A DNA stretch of 64,000 bases from Monosporascus cannonballus. Its lineage: Eukaryota; Ascomycota; Sordariomycetes; Xylariales. The notes below the pieces were generated by a model. That model was not told the DNA's origin, did not search any database, and saw only the letters and a list, made by a program, of their open reading frames with translations. The stretch lies in assembly GCA_004154925.1 (NCBI GenBank), contig QJNS01000119.1:124001-188000 (forward strand), written 5' to 3'. How positions within the stretch are numbered: position 1 is the stretch's first letter; each line of letters begins with the position of its first letter. Shown here piece by piece: positions 21,301-35,000 of the stretch. The translations under genes and the position numbers were made by a program.

Positions 21301-24300
21301 GCTCGAGTCCCATCTCGGAGGAAGGGCTCACGGGCCCTAGGAGTTCCAGGCCCCGGGAGCCGACAGAACCCCTCCCCCCCTTCCATCCCTTCGTAACCTC
21401 GGGCAACTCTCGGTAAGATACCAAGGCTATCCTTAAATAGGCAATCTTCTAGACTTTCGGGGAAATGGGGTCAGAAACCCGTAATTGTCCCCAGCATCCA
21501 TGTCAGAAAGACTAACTAGGATTCTCCGCCTTGATCGCGCCCGGAAGACTGTCCCCTACTTGGTATTCGTATTGTTCAAGGGCTGGTGCTGGTTATAACA
21601 GATGTGAATATAACATTTTGATCAATTGGTAATCACATTCGACCCGGTTTGCATGGTTGCTCATCGCACTCGCGTCTTCTATCACACGAGCGCGCTCTTG
21701 CAGCGGCTGCTACAAACGCGCAAATAGGCACTGGGGGACATCCACTCATTTGTAGGATGGCTGGATGAGAGGATCACTTGGCGGGGGCAGGCACGAAGGA
21801 GTTGACGTGCCGATTGTGCATTCTACGCTTATGTGTGTATTCCTACGGCTGTTATCATGTAAGGGCCCCGCGCCCCTCCCTTGAGACAGGCAGGCCGCAG
21901 GAGGGCATGAAGGGCCGCACATCCAGATTCATGAGCGGGCATCCCGCGCGCACGTAGCAAAGCAAGCCCATCTGATCAGGTCCTGCTAGGGCTTTGCTTG
22001 CTTGGTTAGTGCGCGGGATGCGGGCTGCTGCTTAGCGTCACTGGCTTTCTGCCACAACCCCCAAATGCTGCCCCGACAATATCGCGAGGATGCGTAAGTG
22101 AGGCATTGGTCGCGTAGCACACCATGTAAAAACTGAGACAACTAAAATGTGCCCCGTGTACCACGGGGGTCCCATGGGGAAGCAAAGCCACCTGGTGATG
22201 TGGTGTTTGTGGTGGTTTTGGTAGTATTGTATTACACAGCCGTCTTACGTGGGTTGTCGTGAGGTGAATCATGACGGGGTCAGCGCAGGCAGCAGGGAGC
22301 CCAAACATCTTGCAAAGATGTGTAATAGTAGAAACCCAAAGGGAGTCTTGTCAAACGAAGACCAACCGTAATGGTGTCTCGATGCGAGCCAAGATCATCT
22401 TGAAAGGCGAAAACAAGGAAAAAGGAGACAGATACCACTTCGGGGCGGTGTCCAACTGTGCAGCTTCGCATATGAGTCAGAATGTGGTGGCCATCAATAG
22501 TATAGTTGAGCGTAAAAAAATTGATTGATGGTCTCGCAGCAGCGGCAGATGCGCAGCTAAAATAAAACAAGATCCCGCCTATGCGATGCAGATGCGCGCT
22601 GTACTGAGAGGGCGCACAGGCGGTCAGGACGAGCGAGCCCTCGTGATTGGCTCAGAAGTGCGCAAAGTGCGGTCAAACGACGATAGCGCTGTCCGAAGAG
22701 GGCTACCGAACCACATATTCGTGAAGTGTTGCCCACATAACCTGCCTGGCACCTTTGCGATTGATACGCATGCGGCAGATACTGAAAGTGAATCAATTAC
22801 CGGAAAGCGCGATGGTCGTCATCGCCGTCATCGGGGAGCGCAGTCCGTCGGTCAGGAAAATGCGACAGACCTGTCGCATACCAGGTTATCCGGCTGCCAA
22901 TGCGTACGTGCGTATGTCGGATATTGCGAAGAAATAAAAAGGCAGAGCAAACGGAGCATAGCAACACGACAAGTACCTACAGGCACACCTACACCTTCAC
23001 CTCGTCGATTACGTAGTTACGCAGCCAGCGCAGATCCAGTATTGCACTAGCAAGATGATGAACTGTTAATGAGTGCGTGCGCTGTCCGAAATTTCCAATA
23101 CCGAGCGAGCCCGAGCGCCCTCTCAAATAGTCTATAGAACGCGGGGAAGTGAACCGGCCGGATGCCAACCCAACCAACAAGCGGAAATCGGGCCCATGCC
23201 AACCCTGTTTTCATGGTTCCAATTTCTTTCTGCCCACCCAACCCGCAACCGGTCGCAAAATAGCATCGTGAGTTAGTTGATAGGTAATAACTAAGGGGCG
23301 TGTGGCGCCGGGACGCTACCGGGAGCGTGCGGACCAGCGTCTGGCATCTCGGAAATTTGGGCTTGCGACGTAGGAATGAAAGGAGGAGAGAGGTTGCAAC
23401 GAGTTGCGCCCGCACGCAATAATACCCGACAAATCCGGAATAACGAGTTGTAGTGTCCGGAAAGAGAGCCCGAAACCAAACACCCAACAAACATACCGAG
23501 AATGCGTGTGAGCATTACTGGTGGTAACTATTTTCGATTTTACTGCGGCTTACTGTACGAATGTAAGCAAAGCTGGCATCCTTCTACTCAGCCCGCAACC
23601 GTTGGAACAGGGATCCTGATTAGTGATGAGTCTATATCTTGCCCTTTTTTGCGAGCTGCCCGTCGCGGCAGTCAGTCAAGGTCAACTCGGGTTAGCGGTC
23701 ACCACACACGCAGATAGGGCAGATAAGCAAAAGGGACTGTAGGGCTGGAGCCAGCCCGACACCGGTTGGGGGGACACAGAGATGGGAGAGGATCATCGCT
23801 ATCTCTTCTCGGGCAGCTCGCTGCGAGAGATTGTCTCTGGGCTCCTTGCTCTGTTGGCTGGTGGGGAGGGAGGGGGGGGGTGGAGTGGTTACAACAGATA
23901 AAATTCCAGGCCACGGGCAGGATGAATGGATGGAAAGCGAAAAGGGGGTCTGTAGATTAACCGTAACTGTGATGATGAGCTGTGGCCCGGTTGATTGGAT
24001 GACAGGGTTTGGGAATGCTGCTGACTCCGTCCCTCGCGAGGCGGTCTAGGCTGACACTCCGCCCACCCCCCTCCCCTGTCGAAGCAGCGGTCAAACCGCC
24101 AATTGTACCGGGCGTGGGGGAAGCTAGGAACTTGATACCGAGTACCCCCGTAGCCGTGGGTTACCTATCCGGGGGTCAAAATGATTCTCTCTCGCCAGGC
24201 CGCTATATATCTGTTCTCACGCCTCGCCATGCGATCGTTCACGGGTCCCCCTCCCTGCTTCCCCAGGAAAATATACCATAGCAAACTGGCTTCGTTCGCT

Positions 24301-24499
24301 TGACGTGAGCGTAGCTACGAACTACGTACGAGATACCCCCTATTAACGAACTACCGCTGAAAGCTCTTTTTGAGTTTTATTTGCAAGTACGCGTACCTAC
24401 AGTCAACGGCGGTGCCACGAAAGAGAAGACTTCGTTTTCATACCACAACATCACATCCGACGCAGAAAGACGATTCGAACCGTCGCCACTAAACCCACA
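15302..24499. other. 9.2-kb stretch without a supported gene
   Basis: Frames here are short (at most about 154 codons), overlap on both strands, have random composition and carry no recognisable motif. Visible structure includes A/T homopolymers (16107-16130), long C runs (18048-18060 and 19851-19862), TGCTGCT repeats (18767-18800) and one long imperfect hairpin (listed separately). Base composition is not strongly A/T-rich, so this is not the usual RIP-mutated transposon desert. It could hold unannotated ncRNA or far-upstream regulatory DNA of the gene at 24.5 kb. Confidence 0.5.
21939..22021. repeat. Imperfect inverted repeat (hairpin), about 83 nt
   Basis: The left arm begins with GCATCCCGCGC (21939-21949) and the right arm ends with its exact reverse complement GCGCGGGATGC (22011-22021). 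Inside, AGCAAAGCAAGCCC (21956-21969) pairs with GGGCTTTGCTTGCT (21989-22002) allowing one-base bulges. The loop is about 19 nt. Such a foldback could be a small-RNA precursor or the relic of a palindromic element; nothing here decides between them. Confidence 0.5.
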
Positions 24500-24985
24500 A
24501 TGTACGGCTCCTACGGGTCATACAGCTCGATGAGCTCCGTCGCGCAACCGATGGACATCGGCTCCGGCAGTTACCTGTCACGGAGCACGTCTTTGTCTTA
24601 CCACCAGTCCAGCTGCGCCTACCCATCGTGGCCGCAGCGCGCATCCCTGATGAGCTCCTCGCCCGAAGAAGAGCGCGCCTCCTCGTACCTCTCGGACGAC
24701 GATCTACTGATCTGCGACGCGGCGACGGAGGAGGACGGGCAGACCCTCTCGGGCGCCAGCAGCAACGCATCGGCGTCCCCGTTCATCACCGAGCAGGAGA
24801 TGCTCGAGATGCAGCACCAGCAGATGGCGCTGCAGCGTGAGGCCATCCGGATGCTGGTCGTCAACGAGCGGGATCGCCGGCGCCAGGCCTTCAAGAAGAG
24901 CCGCGCGCGCACCTCGTACTCTAAGAAGAGCCCCAAGCCTAAGAAGGGCGACATGGCCCCCATCACCGAGGCCGGCGCCGAGTGA
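24500..24985 (+). CDS. Conserved ascomycete protein of unknown function (161 aa)
   Basis: The ATG lies in a CACAATG context after a pyrimidine/adenine-rich leader. The N terminus is Tyr/Gly/Ser-rich (MYGSYGSYSSMSSV), followed by CAYPSWPQRASL, an acidic SSYLSDDDLLICD motif (about 62-74), a probable helix with FITEQEMLEMQHQQMALQREAIRML (about 94-119) and a basic Lys-rich tail with KKSPKPKK resembling a nuclear localisation signal. This layout (SYLSDDDL box, Gln-rich helix, basic tail) is one I associate with uncharacterised small proteins of Sordariomycetes. Function is unknown; nuclear location is inferred. It stands alone between two long non-coding stretches. Confidence 0.75.
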   Translation: MYGSYGSYSSMSSVAQPMDIGSGSYLSRSTSLSYHQSSCAYPSWPQRASLMSSSPEEERASSYLSDDDLLICDAATEEDGQTLSGASSNASASPFITEQEMLEMQHQQMALQREAIRMLVVNERDRRRQAFKKSRARTSYSKKSPKPKKGDMAPITEAGAE

Positions 24986-27900
24986 GCGCAAGAGTTACGA
25001 GGTCACGACTTAATGAAATGGTGAGTCATTCTGAATACGCTATGGGCCTCGGCCAATGACCAGCGCGCTAACTGTTGCCACAGCATTCTACCGCTTTTAT
25101 TGTTACAATGATACCCGATGATGCCCCCCATATGAGTAATAAGTGTTATTCATAAAGAGGAACACCACCGCCTCGCACGAAGGGCACCGATGCATCGCGA
25201 AGCGCGCTCATAGGCGAACGCTGCGATAGAGTGCCGCGTCTTCTGACGACGCAGGCGAGAGGGACTGATGAGTCAAACCATTTCGTGGCGTTTTTAGACG
25301 CCACAGGGACTTGGTTGTTGTGGTGCTTACCACACTGCCAAGCTTGCATGGAAAACTCCTGGGACTTGCTCCGGCAACAAGGATTGGCTGCTGATCCCGG
25401 CCCGCCTACGGATTGCCTCTATCAGTAGCGCCGAGGTGATACACCGACGTGGTGTGTGGTGATCACAGGATACGGCGCACCGACGGGACGTGTTAGGGTT
25501 TAGGTCAGGGAGATTTTGGTTGAAGTAACATGTTAGGGTCTGTGTGCGTGCATCTGTAGTGGGTGTGTGTGATGCGAGGGCCTGGCGAAAGGCGAATTCG
25601 GCTGTTGGTGTTGGAAGGTTTTTGCCATTGGCCGGGAGTGTCTGAGAGGCCCACATCGAAATTCTCCGCAACATAGGCCCCCATTGGTAGGGAGTGGCTG
25701 ATGCTCGCGGTTGTGGATGATAAGGTGTGATTGAGGCGGTGGAAAAGAGCCATGGCGGCGGCGAGGCGCCCCTATATTCCCGGATTGGAGTTGTGCAGCA
25801 TCGAATTGAAGCTTAATATCGATAATCATCAAGAGTCTTTTCAAGCGGATAATCTATCTGACAATGGCACACCTAGAGTCCTTGACACGCTCGGAAATAG
25901 TGAGTCCCCTCGGGGCAGGCATTCTACGGTACATTCTACGGTACATCGGAAGCGACAGGAACGCACAACCGCCAGTGCCCCGCAAGACCTAAACCTAGCA
26001 GGGCAATCGGATAGGGCACATTGGGACAGAAGCGGAAGATCTTCACGTTCACTGATAACTTGGCGCAAGCTTGCAACATATGCGAGCTGCTGCCCGCCCT
26101 GCCAGGTAAAGCGAGATGGGCCACGTAGGATCTGCTGTGCAAGTCGATGGGACTTTTTGTGAAGACAGGGGATATCCCATTAAGCTGATCACCGCCTTTT
26201 TTCCAGATCTGGTGCGGCTGAACCCGTTAGGTGATGTGACCGGCAGCCCTTATCACACATATTCTTATCCTTCCGATGGTGGGTCGGCCGTAGACGGAGG
26301 TAGGATTGTGACGACATAATTAGGGTTGTGATAATGACCTAGTAGCTAGTGTCGATAACCCAGAGTGCGTCAGCTCGTGTTGGTGTCCTTTGCTTGTGAC
26401 GGCAAGAGATTTCGATGGATTTCTAGGCAGCCCAAGGAATATTCAGGCATCGGTGGGGGCGCTTAAGAATGTGACTTGCGTCACACGGTCGACGGACGCT
26501 GACGGGCAATACGTGTATTGAAAAGTTGGCACTGAGAATTAAGTTAGGCAGGCAGATACGTAGTGCGAGATTAGGAATAACGGCCTCCAGATCCTATCAC
26601 GAGGTTGGCGCCCAATAAATCTCTATCCGCCCTGTGTTGGCCTGCCCACCCCTGATTTGTCAACGGTGAAGGCCTCTCTGGCTTTGGTTGGACGGATAGC
26701 GATAACCGACGGCTCCAGACGAGACCATGCCCCAGTGTCTGACCAGCTTGCTCGGTGAGGCCGCTTGTTGCTCTACGTGTTCTGTAGTTGGAATGAAATG
26801 CTCTACTTGTCGCTTGCTACCGAACTCTGCCTCTCGGGAATACAAACAATGAGGGTCTACCAGTTCGAGTCCGCCGCCTCAAGGCTTGAATGGCCATGCC
26901 AGCCCATGTTTGCTTTTGACACAAGAGGAGAAGTTCGAGGGTATCGAGTGTATCAATTTCGCACCCACAACTTACGCTGCCAGGGCCAACGGGGGTAGCG
27001 AGCTCCTGATGACCTTGAGATTAGAGTCGGTTATCAGATCAGCTAATTTCGGCACCAGGGTCGGGTTCTTTTTCCCCAAGGCATAAAAGCCTGAGAGATA
27101 TCTACGTCTAGTATCACGCTCCCCGTCTCTCCTGAGTAGATGTGCTAGGGAGATTAGCTAACAGGACGGGGTGAGACGAGACGGGAGGGGAGATGAGATA
27201 ACTGAATGACTGTTATTAGTAGGCAGGTTATAAGCTCCAGAGCATGTTAGAAGTTTAGGTACCGTACGGATTGGAGATGTCCATTGTAATCTCGCTAGAA
27301 TCGTCTGTCACGCAGTACTGACCATATCGCCCGTTGCAGAACTAGAGGCAATATTCTCCTTCAACTCGGACGGCTGTTTCGTTGTAAGAACGACGGCTCT
27401 GGTAGAATGCGCGCAAGATAGATCCATCTAAATATAGGTATATCCAGCATACAGTTTGAATAATAATATTTGGTACGATCACCGGAGGAAAGAAATCAAA
27501 TCAAACGTTGCTGGTCTGGGGAGAAGTTGATATGACGAACCATTCACCGCAAACGGCGATGATATGCAACTTGGTATGGTTACGACGTTGTGCAGGCAGA
27601 ATGTTTGAAAGCAGAGTAATAATTACGCATAGGTAACTTTGGTTATACGGTGCGGCGTTATTTGGTATCTGGTCCGAGCCTTGTTCGCTAAGCTTTTAAA
27701 GCTGCGGGTGGGATACATTCAGGGGATCATCGTGGGGCGTGGTTCGGCTCGCTGCGCACGAGCTGTCTCGGTTTTAGCCCCCGCAGGATCACAAGCAGGA
27801 GCAAGGTTCATCAGGCTTATTGCTCCCGAGCGTTCCCGCTCCCGCCGCGGTCTTGCTTGCATGCTGCTTGCATGTCATTCGCACCGGCGGTCAATCGACA

Positions 27901-30900
27901 CAAGTAATGGATTCAAGCAAGGAAGCAGTCTAGTCTAACTCAGAGCTCAGGCCTCTCATGCACCCCGCTACTGAAATTGATTTATTAGAATACCTAACCT
28001 CGATGTTTTATTTAATCGCATTGCCTTCGTTATGTTGTAGATCCAAGATGGCAGTTGTAGCCTCGCAAGGTGTCATCGCAGGCAAGATACACACAGTGGC
28101 ATTGGCCATTTCGTATTTCTGCGTCCGTGCCGTAAGATTGCATTTCTGTGGTCTACTGAGGTATATATATTCAGCATGGTGGGCCGCGGTGGCGTTTCGT
28201 GTTGTTACAGGTCATTCGGACTGAACCAACATCGAGTCGCCAAGATGTGTTGTGACCGAATCACCGCAGGCCCGGTGACTCGAGAACACGAGGCGAGCAC
28301 GGGCGGCTGTCTTAACGGGCCCCGGGGACCGATGACGGAGCAGAGTACCGAGTGTTTGGGCAACGACGTCCGGAAAAGAGCAAAGTGGTTGCAGATTTGC
28401 ACTTCTCGTGGTAAGACAGCATGAGGGGGCTACCTACCTCTATGCAAGGGGCAAAGAGTCTCCTTTTCGAAATGGGGGATTGTTTTGATGGTGTGGACAC
28501 CATGTCTCTCCTACATTACCTACAGCAGCAACTACATACACATACTAGCACGTACACTAATTACAGATCAGTACACGACATCTCATCTTGGAGGATGTTG
28601 GCGGCCGCGGGATATGGCCTGAGCTGTATGTACCTAAAGTCGCACATCGCACAGGGATACAACTCGATCAATTAATCATCTTGCAACTTCCAAGAAGCGG
28701 GCATCCCTGAGAATACGACGAAGCATGTCGGGATAGGTTGATTGTCTGCGTGGCTGGGAAAGAACGTTGTCTTAAATATAGCAGATTAGATCTGCGTCAT
28801 AGCGAGTGTGGGGTTCGCAAGAGGCGATGGCGTAGTTAATCTCCTTGACGGCATTGGGGCTTTGACTCCAGGCTCCTTTTGAGCTACCTGCCTGCGGTTT
28901 TCCCCAAACTGATTAATTTACTGAAAATCCTAATCCGTCTTGATGCGCATGAAAGCCGGGAACGTTCAACTGCTATGATCGCACTGACAACACATGCGGA
29001 TGACCGTACATACATGGCAGCGTCGTAACGCTCAGATGAGTTTCGGAAAGGGGAAAAACCGGGGTAGCACTGCTGTCAGATTGCTGTCAATGCTCTTCTC
29101 TTCCCAAGCACGCATGACGACATGATCCGGGGTTTATCGAAACTTGGGCCGCTCTGGGAGCAATGCTGAATCTTCCCTAGATACGGGTTTCGGCTTCTCT
29201 TGTCTTTGCGAGGCCTGGTCTATCTTATCAGTCTTGCTATCTACAGGGCCACACCCAATATAGCGTCTATAAGCTTTTTAGGTCGGGCCGGTGAGGAGCA
29301 TAACGCGAATTCTATGGCGGCCGGGTAGGATCTTACGCGTGTACAGGAAGTAGTGGTCTTGGGACACCGTCTTCTCGAATCCCGGTGCTGGTCTATCACT
29401 TCAGCTCTGTCCGGACCAAATACTATCCCCCCGTCACATCGAGACGACTATAACATCGAGCACGACGGCTTCTACTCCCGAAATCGTTCGCAGCTAAACT
29501 GACTACCTTCATTACTAACCAATCTCTGACCAGTCCCATGCGCCTGGGTAACGTAGACGACATGTCGGTACCCATCGGTGAGCACGGAACCCACCATGTC
29601 GTCGAGTTCTTTGGTGGGGTAATGCATGTTGCGTATGCATGCGACGATAGTCGTTGTATTTGCGCAAGCCCTGGAAAATCTCTGGCTAGTATTGGACAAT
29701 TGAGGAATGGGGGGAAAGATGAGAAGAAATTGGAAAAGAGATACTGCATTTACTTGACATGCATGTCATTGATTGCGAACTCTACTGTACTCAAAGGGTC
29801 CAAGGACCGCCGACCCTGGCGGGCTGTAAACCAATGAGATACGCCGTCACATTCTTTTCCGGAGGAACATGGAGTCGACGGCTTCTATTTTCAGAAGTGA
29901 CGGTCGTTTGTTCCAATAATCGTGATAGCATATGCATACCTCGAGTATGGAAAACATTCAATCCGGAATGCGCCAAAATACTCGGCTCGAGTAGTCGTTG
30001 CATTCGGCTGACCCCCAAAATCCTGTAGTCTGGACCCCGGACTCTAGACTTCCCTGTTGCAACCAGATGAGTATATTTAAACGGGCTCAATGAGGCTTAG
30101 CTCACGGTTAGTACGTGTCTCCTTTCCCCCTCTCCTTTTTTTCTTTGGAGGGGTTTTCAACTATTTATTTGGTTAAGTACGAAATAGTAGTTGTCCAGTC
30201 TTAGGCCGGGATGTCTATTTGTACTGAAGAAAAGCGGGGGGCATGTCATTGTGGAGATATCGTTAATAGTCTTTGTAACGGAATAAACACCGTCCATTTA
30301 GCATGTCACTTTTGCCGCCGTGCCGAGTATTGAGAGTTGGTTTCGGTCCAATCATCCCACATCTTCACGCACACCCCTGCCCAAAGTCAGCCAATCCCCA
30401 TCCGTAAGCGCTTCATACAGCATCTTGCGCTACTGCGAGGGGCGACATCCGGCACCAATCCCTTGACCCTTTCCCCCCTTTGAACCCGCACGTCTTTACC
30501 CAACCACGCTGCGATGTTCAGCCTTCTCCAATCCCACGAGTGAACCCGGGTCAACGGTCGATGATTCAGGAATGAGACTTCGCTAGCGCAAATGAGGGAA
30601 CTGTGCCCGCCGTTCAGCCATTAATGCCTTCGAACAAGCCATAGCCAGGCGAGCTTGTAGCCACTTTCCCCAGTTCCCCCCCAGCATTGAATGGATGACA
30701 ATAGCATTGAAGCCCCAAGGGCACCGGGCACATGATAAATTGGGCAAGAGCTCAACCGCCACTCATAGTGCTTTTTCAAGTGTATGCTCGGAGAGAACTG
30801 CGGAGACTTGCGGCTCACCTTCTAATTTCCATCATGGAAGACAAGGCGGTAAAGCCCTCCCGCGCGCAATTCAGGCATAGAGACGAGGGACCAGGTAGTC

Positions 30901-32074
30901 ATGTGAAGGAAAATCCTTTCAGTGGCCCTGTAGCCCCCAAACTCCTCTTCCCGTCTGCTCCGTCAAGCGATGAGGCCAAGCAGAACGGTATCGCTAGCAA
31001 CCGAAACAGAGCCACAATGCACCATACTATGTCGTGAGGTGAGGCTAATTATATCAAAATATGGGTGCACCTTCTGCTACCCCTGTACTCCCTACTGCAA
31101 ATGTCGGCCAGTCACCTCATCCATGGTCCTCGTTGTTAATTTGATCACTTTTTGCTAACTCACCTGTTCCCTGTCCATTCAGCATGGAATGGCTGATCCA
31201 CATCCCTGCCGGTTACTGGGCCATGCAGACCTTGGCTTTGCCGGACCATATCCGCTCTGGATTTTGGCTGCTCGCCTTTATATTCTATTTCGGCCATTGA
31301 CAGATCAGAACAGCTTCCCTTTAGGCGCCGCGTTGCTCGATGGCCGTATTCGACTTATTTGGTCTTTCGCACCCCCGAATTAGGTTGCATACACTTTTCT
31401 TCGCTTCTTCGCATCTCGTCCATGCCATCTTTCCTCTCCTTGCATCTGATCCAGCCTGATTCCCAGAGAGATCTACTGCATACGAGAAGCGCCGACGCGG
31501 CAAGCTTGGTTCAAATATAGTTACACTGCCACTAATGCAGTCAGCTCCCACGAGGCGATAACAGATTGCACGCTCATAGTGTAACCGCCTCCATTGTCTC
31601 TGTTTCCGGTTCTTCCCCCTTATTCTTTCCACCTGAGATCTCCCCTTTCAACTGGATGCGACCCATACGCGAGGAAGCTGGTAAGGAGTGGTATTTCGAA
31701 TTGCGCATACGAGCTGGGTCGCCTGCGAGGAATAAACACACCGTCCCTCACCGAATCCCTCGTCCTGGGCTGTAGTTCAGGCTCCGCTAATTTGGTACAC
31801 CGACCGTGGAGAAATAGGGTCGTCCGGGAACGGACAGCTTCAGCTGTTGTGTGTGATGTTAGGCGCCCGAACTGTGTAGCATCCCCGGCTTGGCTAGGTT
31901 CTTTGGGCATCTGTCTCGAGGAAACGTTCGCATGTCGAGGTGAGTTGTCTCCATGATTCTGGAGCGTAGGTCTTGCCTATAAGAATCTCCGCCTCGTGTT
32001 TATACGGGGGCCGGTGTCGCGCCATCTCTGATGTGCACTCTACTCACACGCCGAGCCAGCATATTATCGCCACA
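24986..32074. other. 7.1-kb stretch without a supported gene
   Basis: Same character as the stretch before the 161-aa gene: short, mutually overlapping frames without motifs and moderate GC content. A direct repeat ATTCTACGGTAC occurs twice in tandem near 25920-25944. The last kilobase should include the promoter and leader of the WD40-TPR gene. Confidence 0.5.
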
Positions 32075-35000
32075 ATGTCGTCCTCACGTCACCAACAAAT
32101 GGTGTCCCGACATCGCAATGCTTCCATGAGCTCGTCTGGGAGGTCGTCGAGAAAAGAGAAGATGGCTGCAGAACCGAGAGACTTTACCTCACCCACCTCT
32201 TTGATCAAATATTTCGAGCCGACAGCTGCAACAGCTTCTATGTTCCTATATGCTCGTACGTGGATGATGGCCCGCAGATTTGGGGATGATATTAACAAAT
32301 TACAGAGGGCAATTCCGTAGTGGTTGCACACCATGACAGTCTAACGATTGAGAGGAGATTCTCACGCCATTCCGCCGAGGTACAGTTATTAGCTGTCGAT
32401 ACACAGAGCGAACTCGGGGCCGGAAGGCTGGTTGTCAGTTATGATGTGGATATGACCGCAATAGTTTGGGATTTAATGACTGGTGACGAGGTCGCTCGGT
32501 TTGCGTCATACGAAAACCTCACTTGCGCTGCGTGGATGCGAAATGGAAACGTCGCATTTGGTACGTTTTTTCTAGGTCTCGAGACCGGCATCGTAACTGA
32601 CGTCGTGGGTTAGGCAACACCCAAGGAAACGTTATCCTTTTCGAGCCGACTACCTCGGAGCACATCTCTGCGAGGACTATTGACCAGATCGCAGTGACGG
32701 CACTCGCTCCCGCCGCAGATTGTAGAACCTTCGCAATCGGGTAGGTTATCTAGCCCCCCTGGATCCACACCCTGTATTCGATGGTCCCTTGTACTGACCC
32801 CTACCTAGGTATCAGAATGGTTCGCTCCTCATTGCGACCCTCCAGCCCAGGTTCACCATCCTGCATAATCTAAGCACCTCGAGGGCACCCTCGCCCATTG
32901 CCACCCTTGCGTGGCATGCATCGTCTGCTCGCCAGAAATCAGACATGTTGGCTGTGCAGACCAACGATAGCGACCTCAGGGTCTGGAGCGTGGCAAAGTC
33001 ATTTAACAGCGACGATCCCGCAAAGGTCGTACGGATCCTAAAAAAGACGGAAAATTACGTGAATGGTCCCAACTGGATGGGTTGGTCTAAGAACGGTCGC
33101 ATAATCCAGTACTCTGAAGGGTGAGTTGACCCATGCTGTCACTATGCGCGCGCTTAGCTGCATTGGCCCACTGATATGATCCGTCACAGGGAGACTATTT
33201 CATGGGATGTCCGAACGAAGCATGTTACCTATGACAGCATACCAACCCTTGAACATGTCCGTGGGCTCGCCGTGTACGGGGCCGGTGCGACCTTGTTTAC
33301 CTTAGGGGCAAACAACACGGTGCAGCAGTTCGACCTTAACACGCCGTCGCTCATGGTTGCTAACGTCCAGCACCCTGCAAACCTTTTGCCACCATCGCCC
33401 CCGGTTTCTGTCGAAGAGCAGCCGGAGCAGGGGGTGGTCATTATCGCCACTGAGTCGGACTCATCAGTGCCTGTCAGCAACGAAGTCTCGGAGAGCGACG
33501 AAGACCACCTGTCGCCGTTTGCAAGGATCGCACGCGGCGTGGACGACCACGTGGACCCCTATGAACAGGATCGGTATGTGGCCGCCAGCCCGGTTTCCAG
33601 CAGAAGCCGGGCCTCTTCCACACTGTCCAAGTCCTCGGCTGGCTCGAGTACTCGAGGACGGGGCCGTTATCCACCCTCGGTTTCGTCTCGTGGCATGACC
33701 GAGAACACGTACATCTCCACCGGGTCGTCCCTGAGATCGGCTGCCATGCCTCCCTATGGTGACAAGGATGCCTACTCAATCAGCAGCGTCAGCTCCGCGT
33801 CCGTTACCTCGTCTACTCAGTCATCCCGCCACCGTCCCTCGCGATTACGGAATGAAGTGTTGCGCAGTCCCGATGATTCAAAGGTCAACGACCTGTTCAA
33901 GTTCACAAGAAGCCGTCTGCATGACGTTCCTTACAAGCGAGCGCCGTCGGCTGACCAGAGCCGTCTGACTAACGATGACCTTCGCCGCCAGATGCTAAGC
34001 ATCATCTTCGGATGGAACGGTGAGATACAGGATCTGGTTCGGGATGAGATGGCACGGCACCCTAGCGGTTCACCCGGCCGCATTCTCCTCGCTAAGTGGC
34101 TAGGGGATATCGACGCCGATGTGATGTCGACGACGTCCGAGAACATGACTTCGTCTGACTGGATGTTGTTGGCTCTTAGCGGCATCGGCGGTACCGCATC
34201 GCAGCATAAACTGGGTCGTGCATATGTACAGCGGCTCCTGGAGAACGGTGACGTGCATGCCGCAGTGACGATCATGATCGGGATGGGCGACTATAACGAC
34301 GCTATTGAGATTTACGTCTCGCATAGGAGGTACATGGAAGCCCTCATTCTACTTTGCCTCTTCTTCCCCAGCGTCTGGGAGCGACAAGCCCAGATAATCA
34401 AGAAATGGGGGGAGTTCGCGGTTCAGCACGGCCAACAGCAACTAGCGATCCGGTGGTAAGTCCCAAACTATACTTGCCATCAGAAATGCACATTCTAATA
34501 TGCCCTAACAGTTTTGCTTGCACCGGAATGGAGTCGACGGAGCCATGGACCTCTCCGTCAGCGGCACAAATCTCTTTCCAGAGCATGAACCAGACCATTC
34601 CGGAAATATTGAGCCCGCCCCTCTCTCCACCTGGACTAAACCACGGGCCGCAACGCAATCTTGCGAAGTCGTCGGCGCTGAGGCTAATTACTTCTTTCGG
34701 TGATTCCGGCAAGAAGTCCAAGTTCTTTGCAGCCGGTGACGGGGGTCAAACCCCCATCGCAGCTGGCGTGACACCCATAGCAGAATCCGCGGTTTCGCCT
34801 GATGGTCATGACCCTAGCACGGCATTTATTCGGCCGTCGCAGCGCAGCGCCTTGAACACGCCATCGTCCGCCAAACCGTCAACAGGATTCGGAAGACAAC
34901 GTTTGCCATCGATAGGAGAGGTTCCGGCTGGCAACCGCCCTCGTGACCTAGCAACGGGAAGCGATCTCCCTACACCCCCAACCGACGCTGTCCCTGACGT

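Noticed and set aside
22586..23050. 154-codon frame in the gene desert
   Set aside because: Composition is random, there is no motif and alternative frames overlap on the same strand.
24466..24486. T-arm-like GACGGTTCGAATCGTC just before the 161-aa gene (minus strand)
   Set aside because: The rest of a tRNA would have to lie inside the coding region and no cloverleaf can be drawn.
32089..32334. Minus-strand frame over the first exon of the WD40-TPR gene
   Set aside because: Explained as antisense of exon 1 and intron 1, whose splice sites join conserved sequence.
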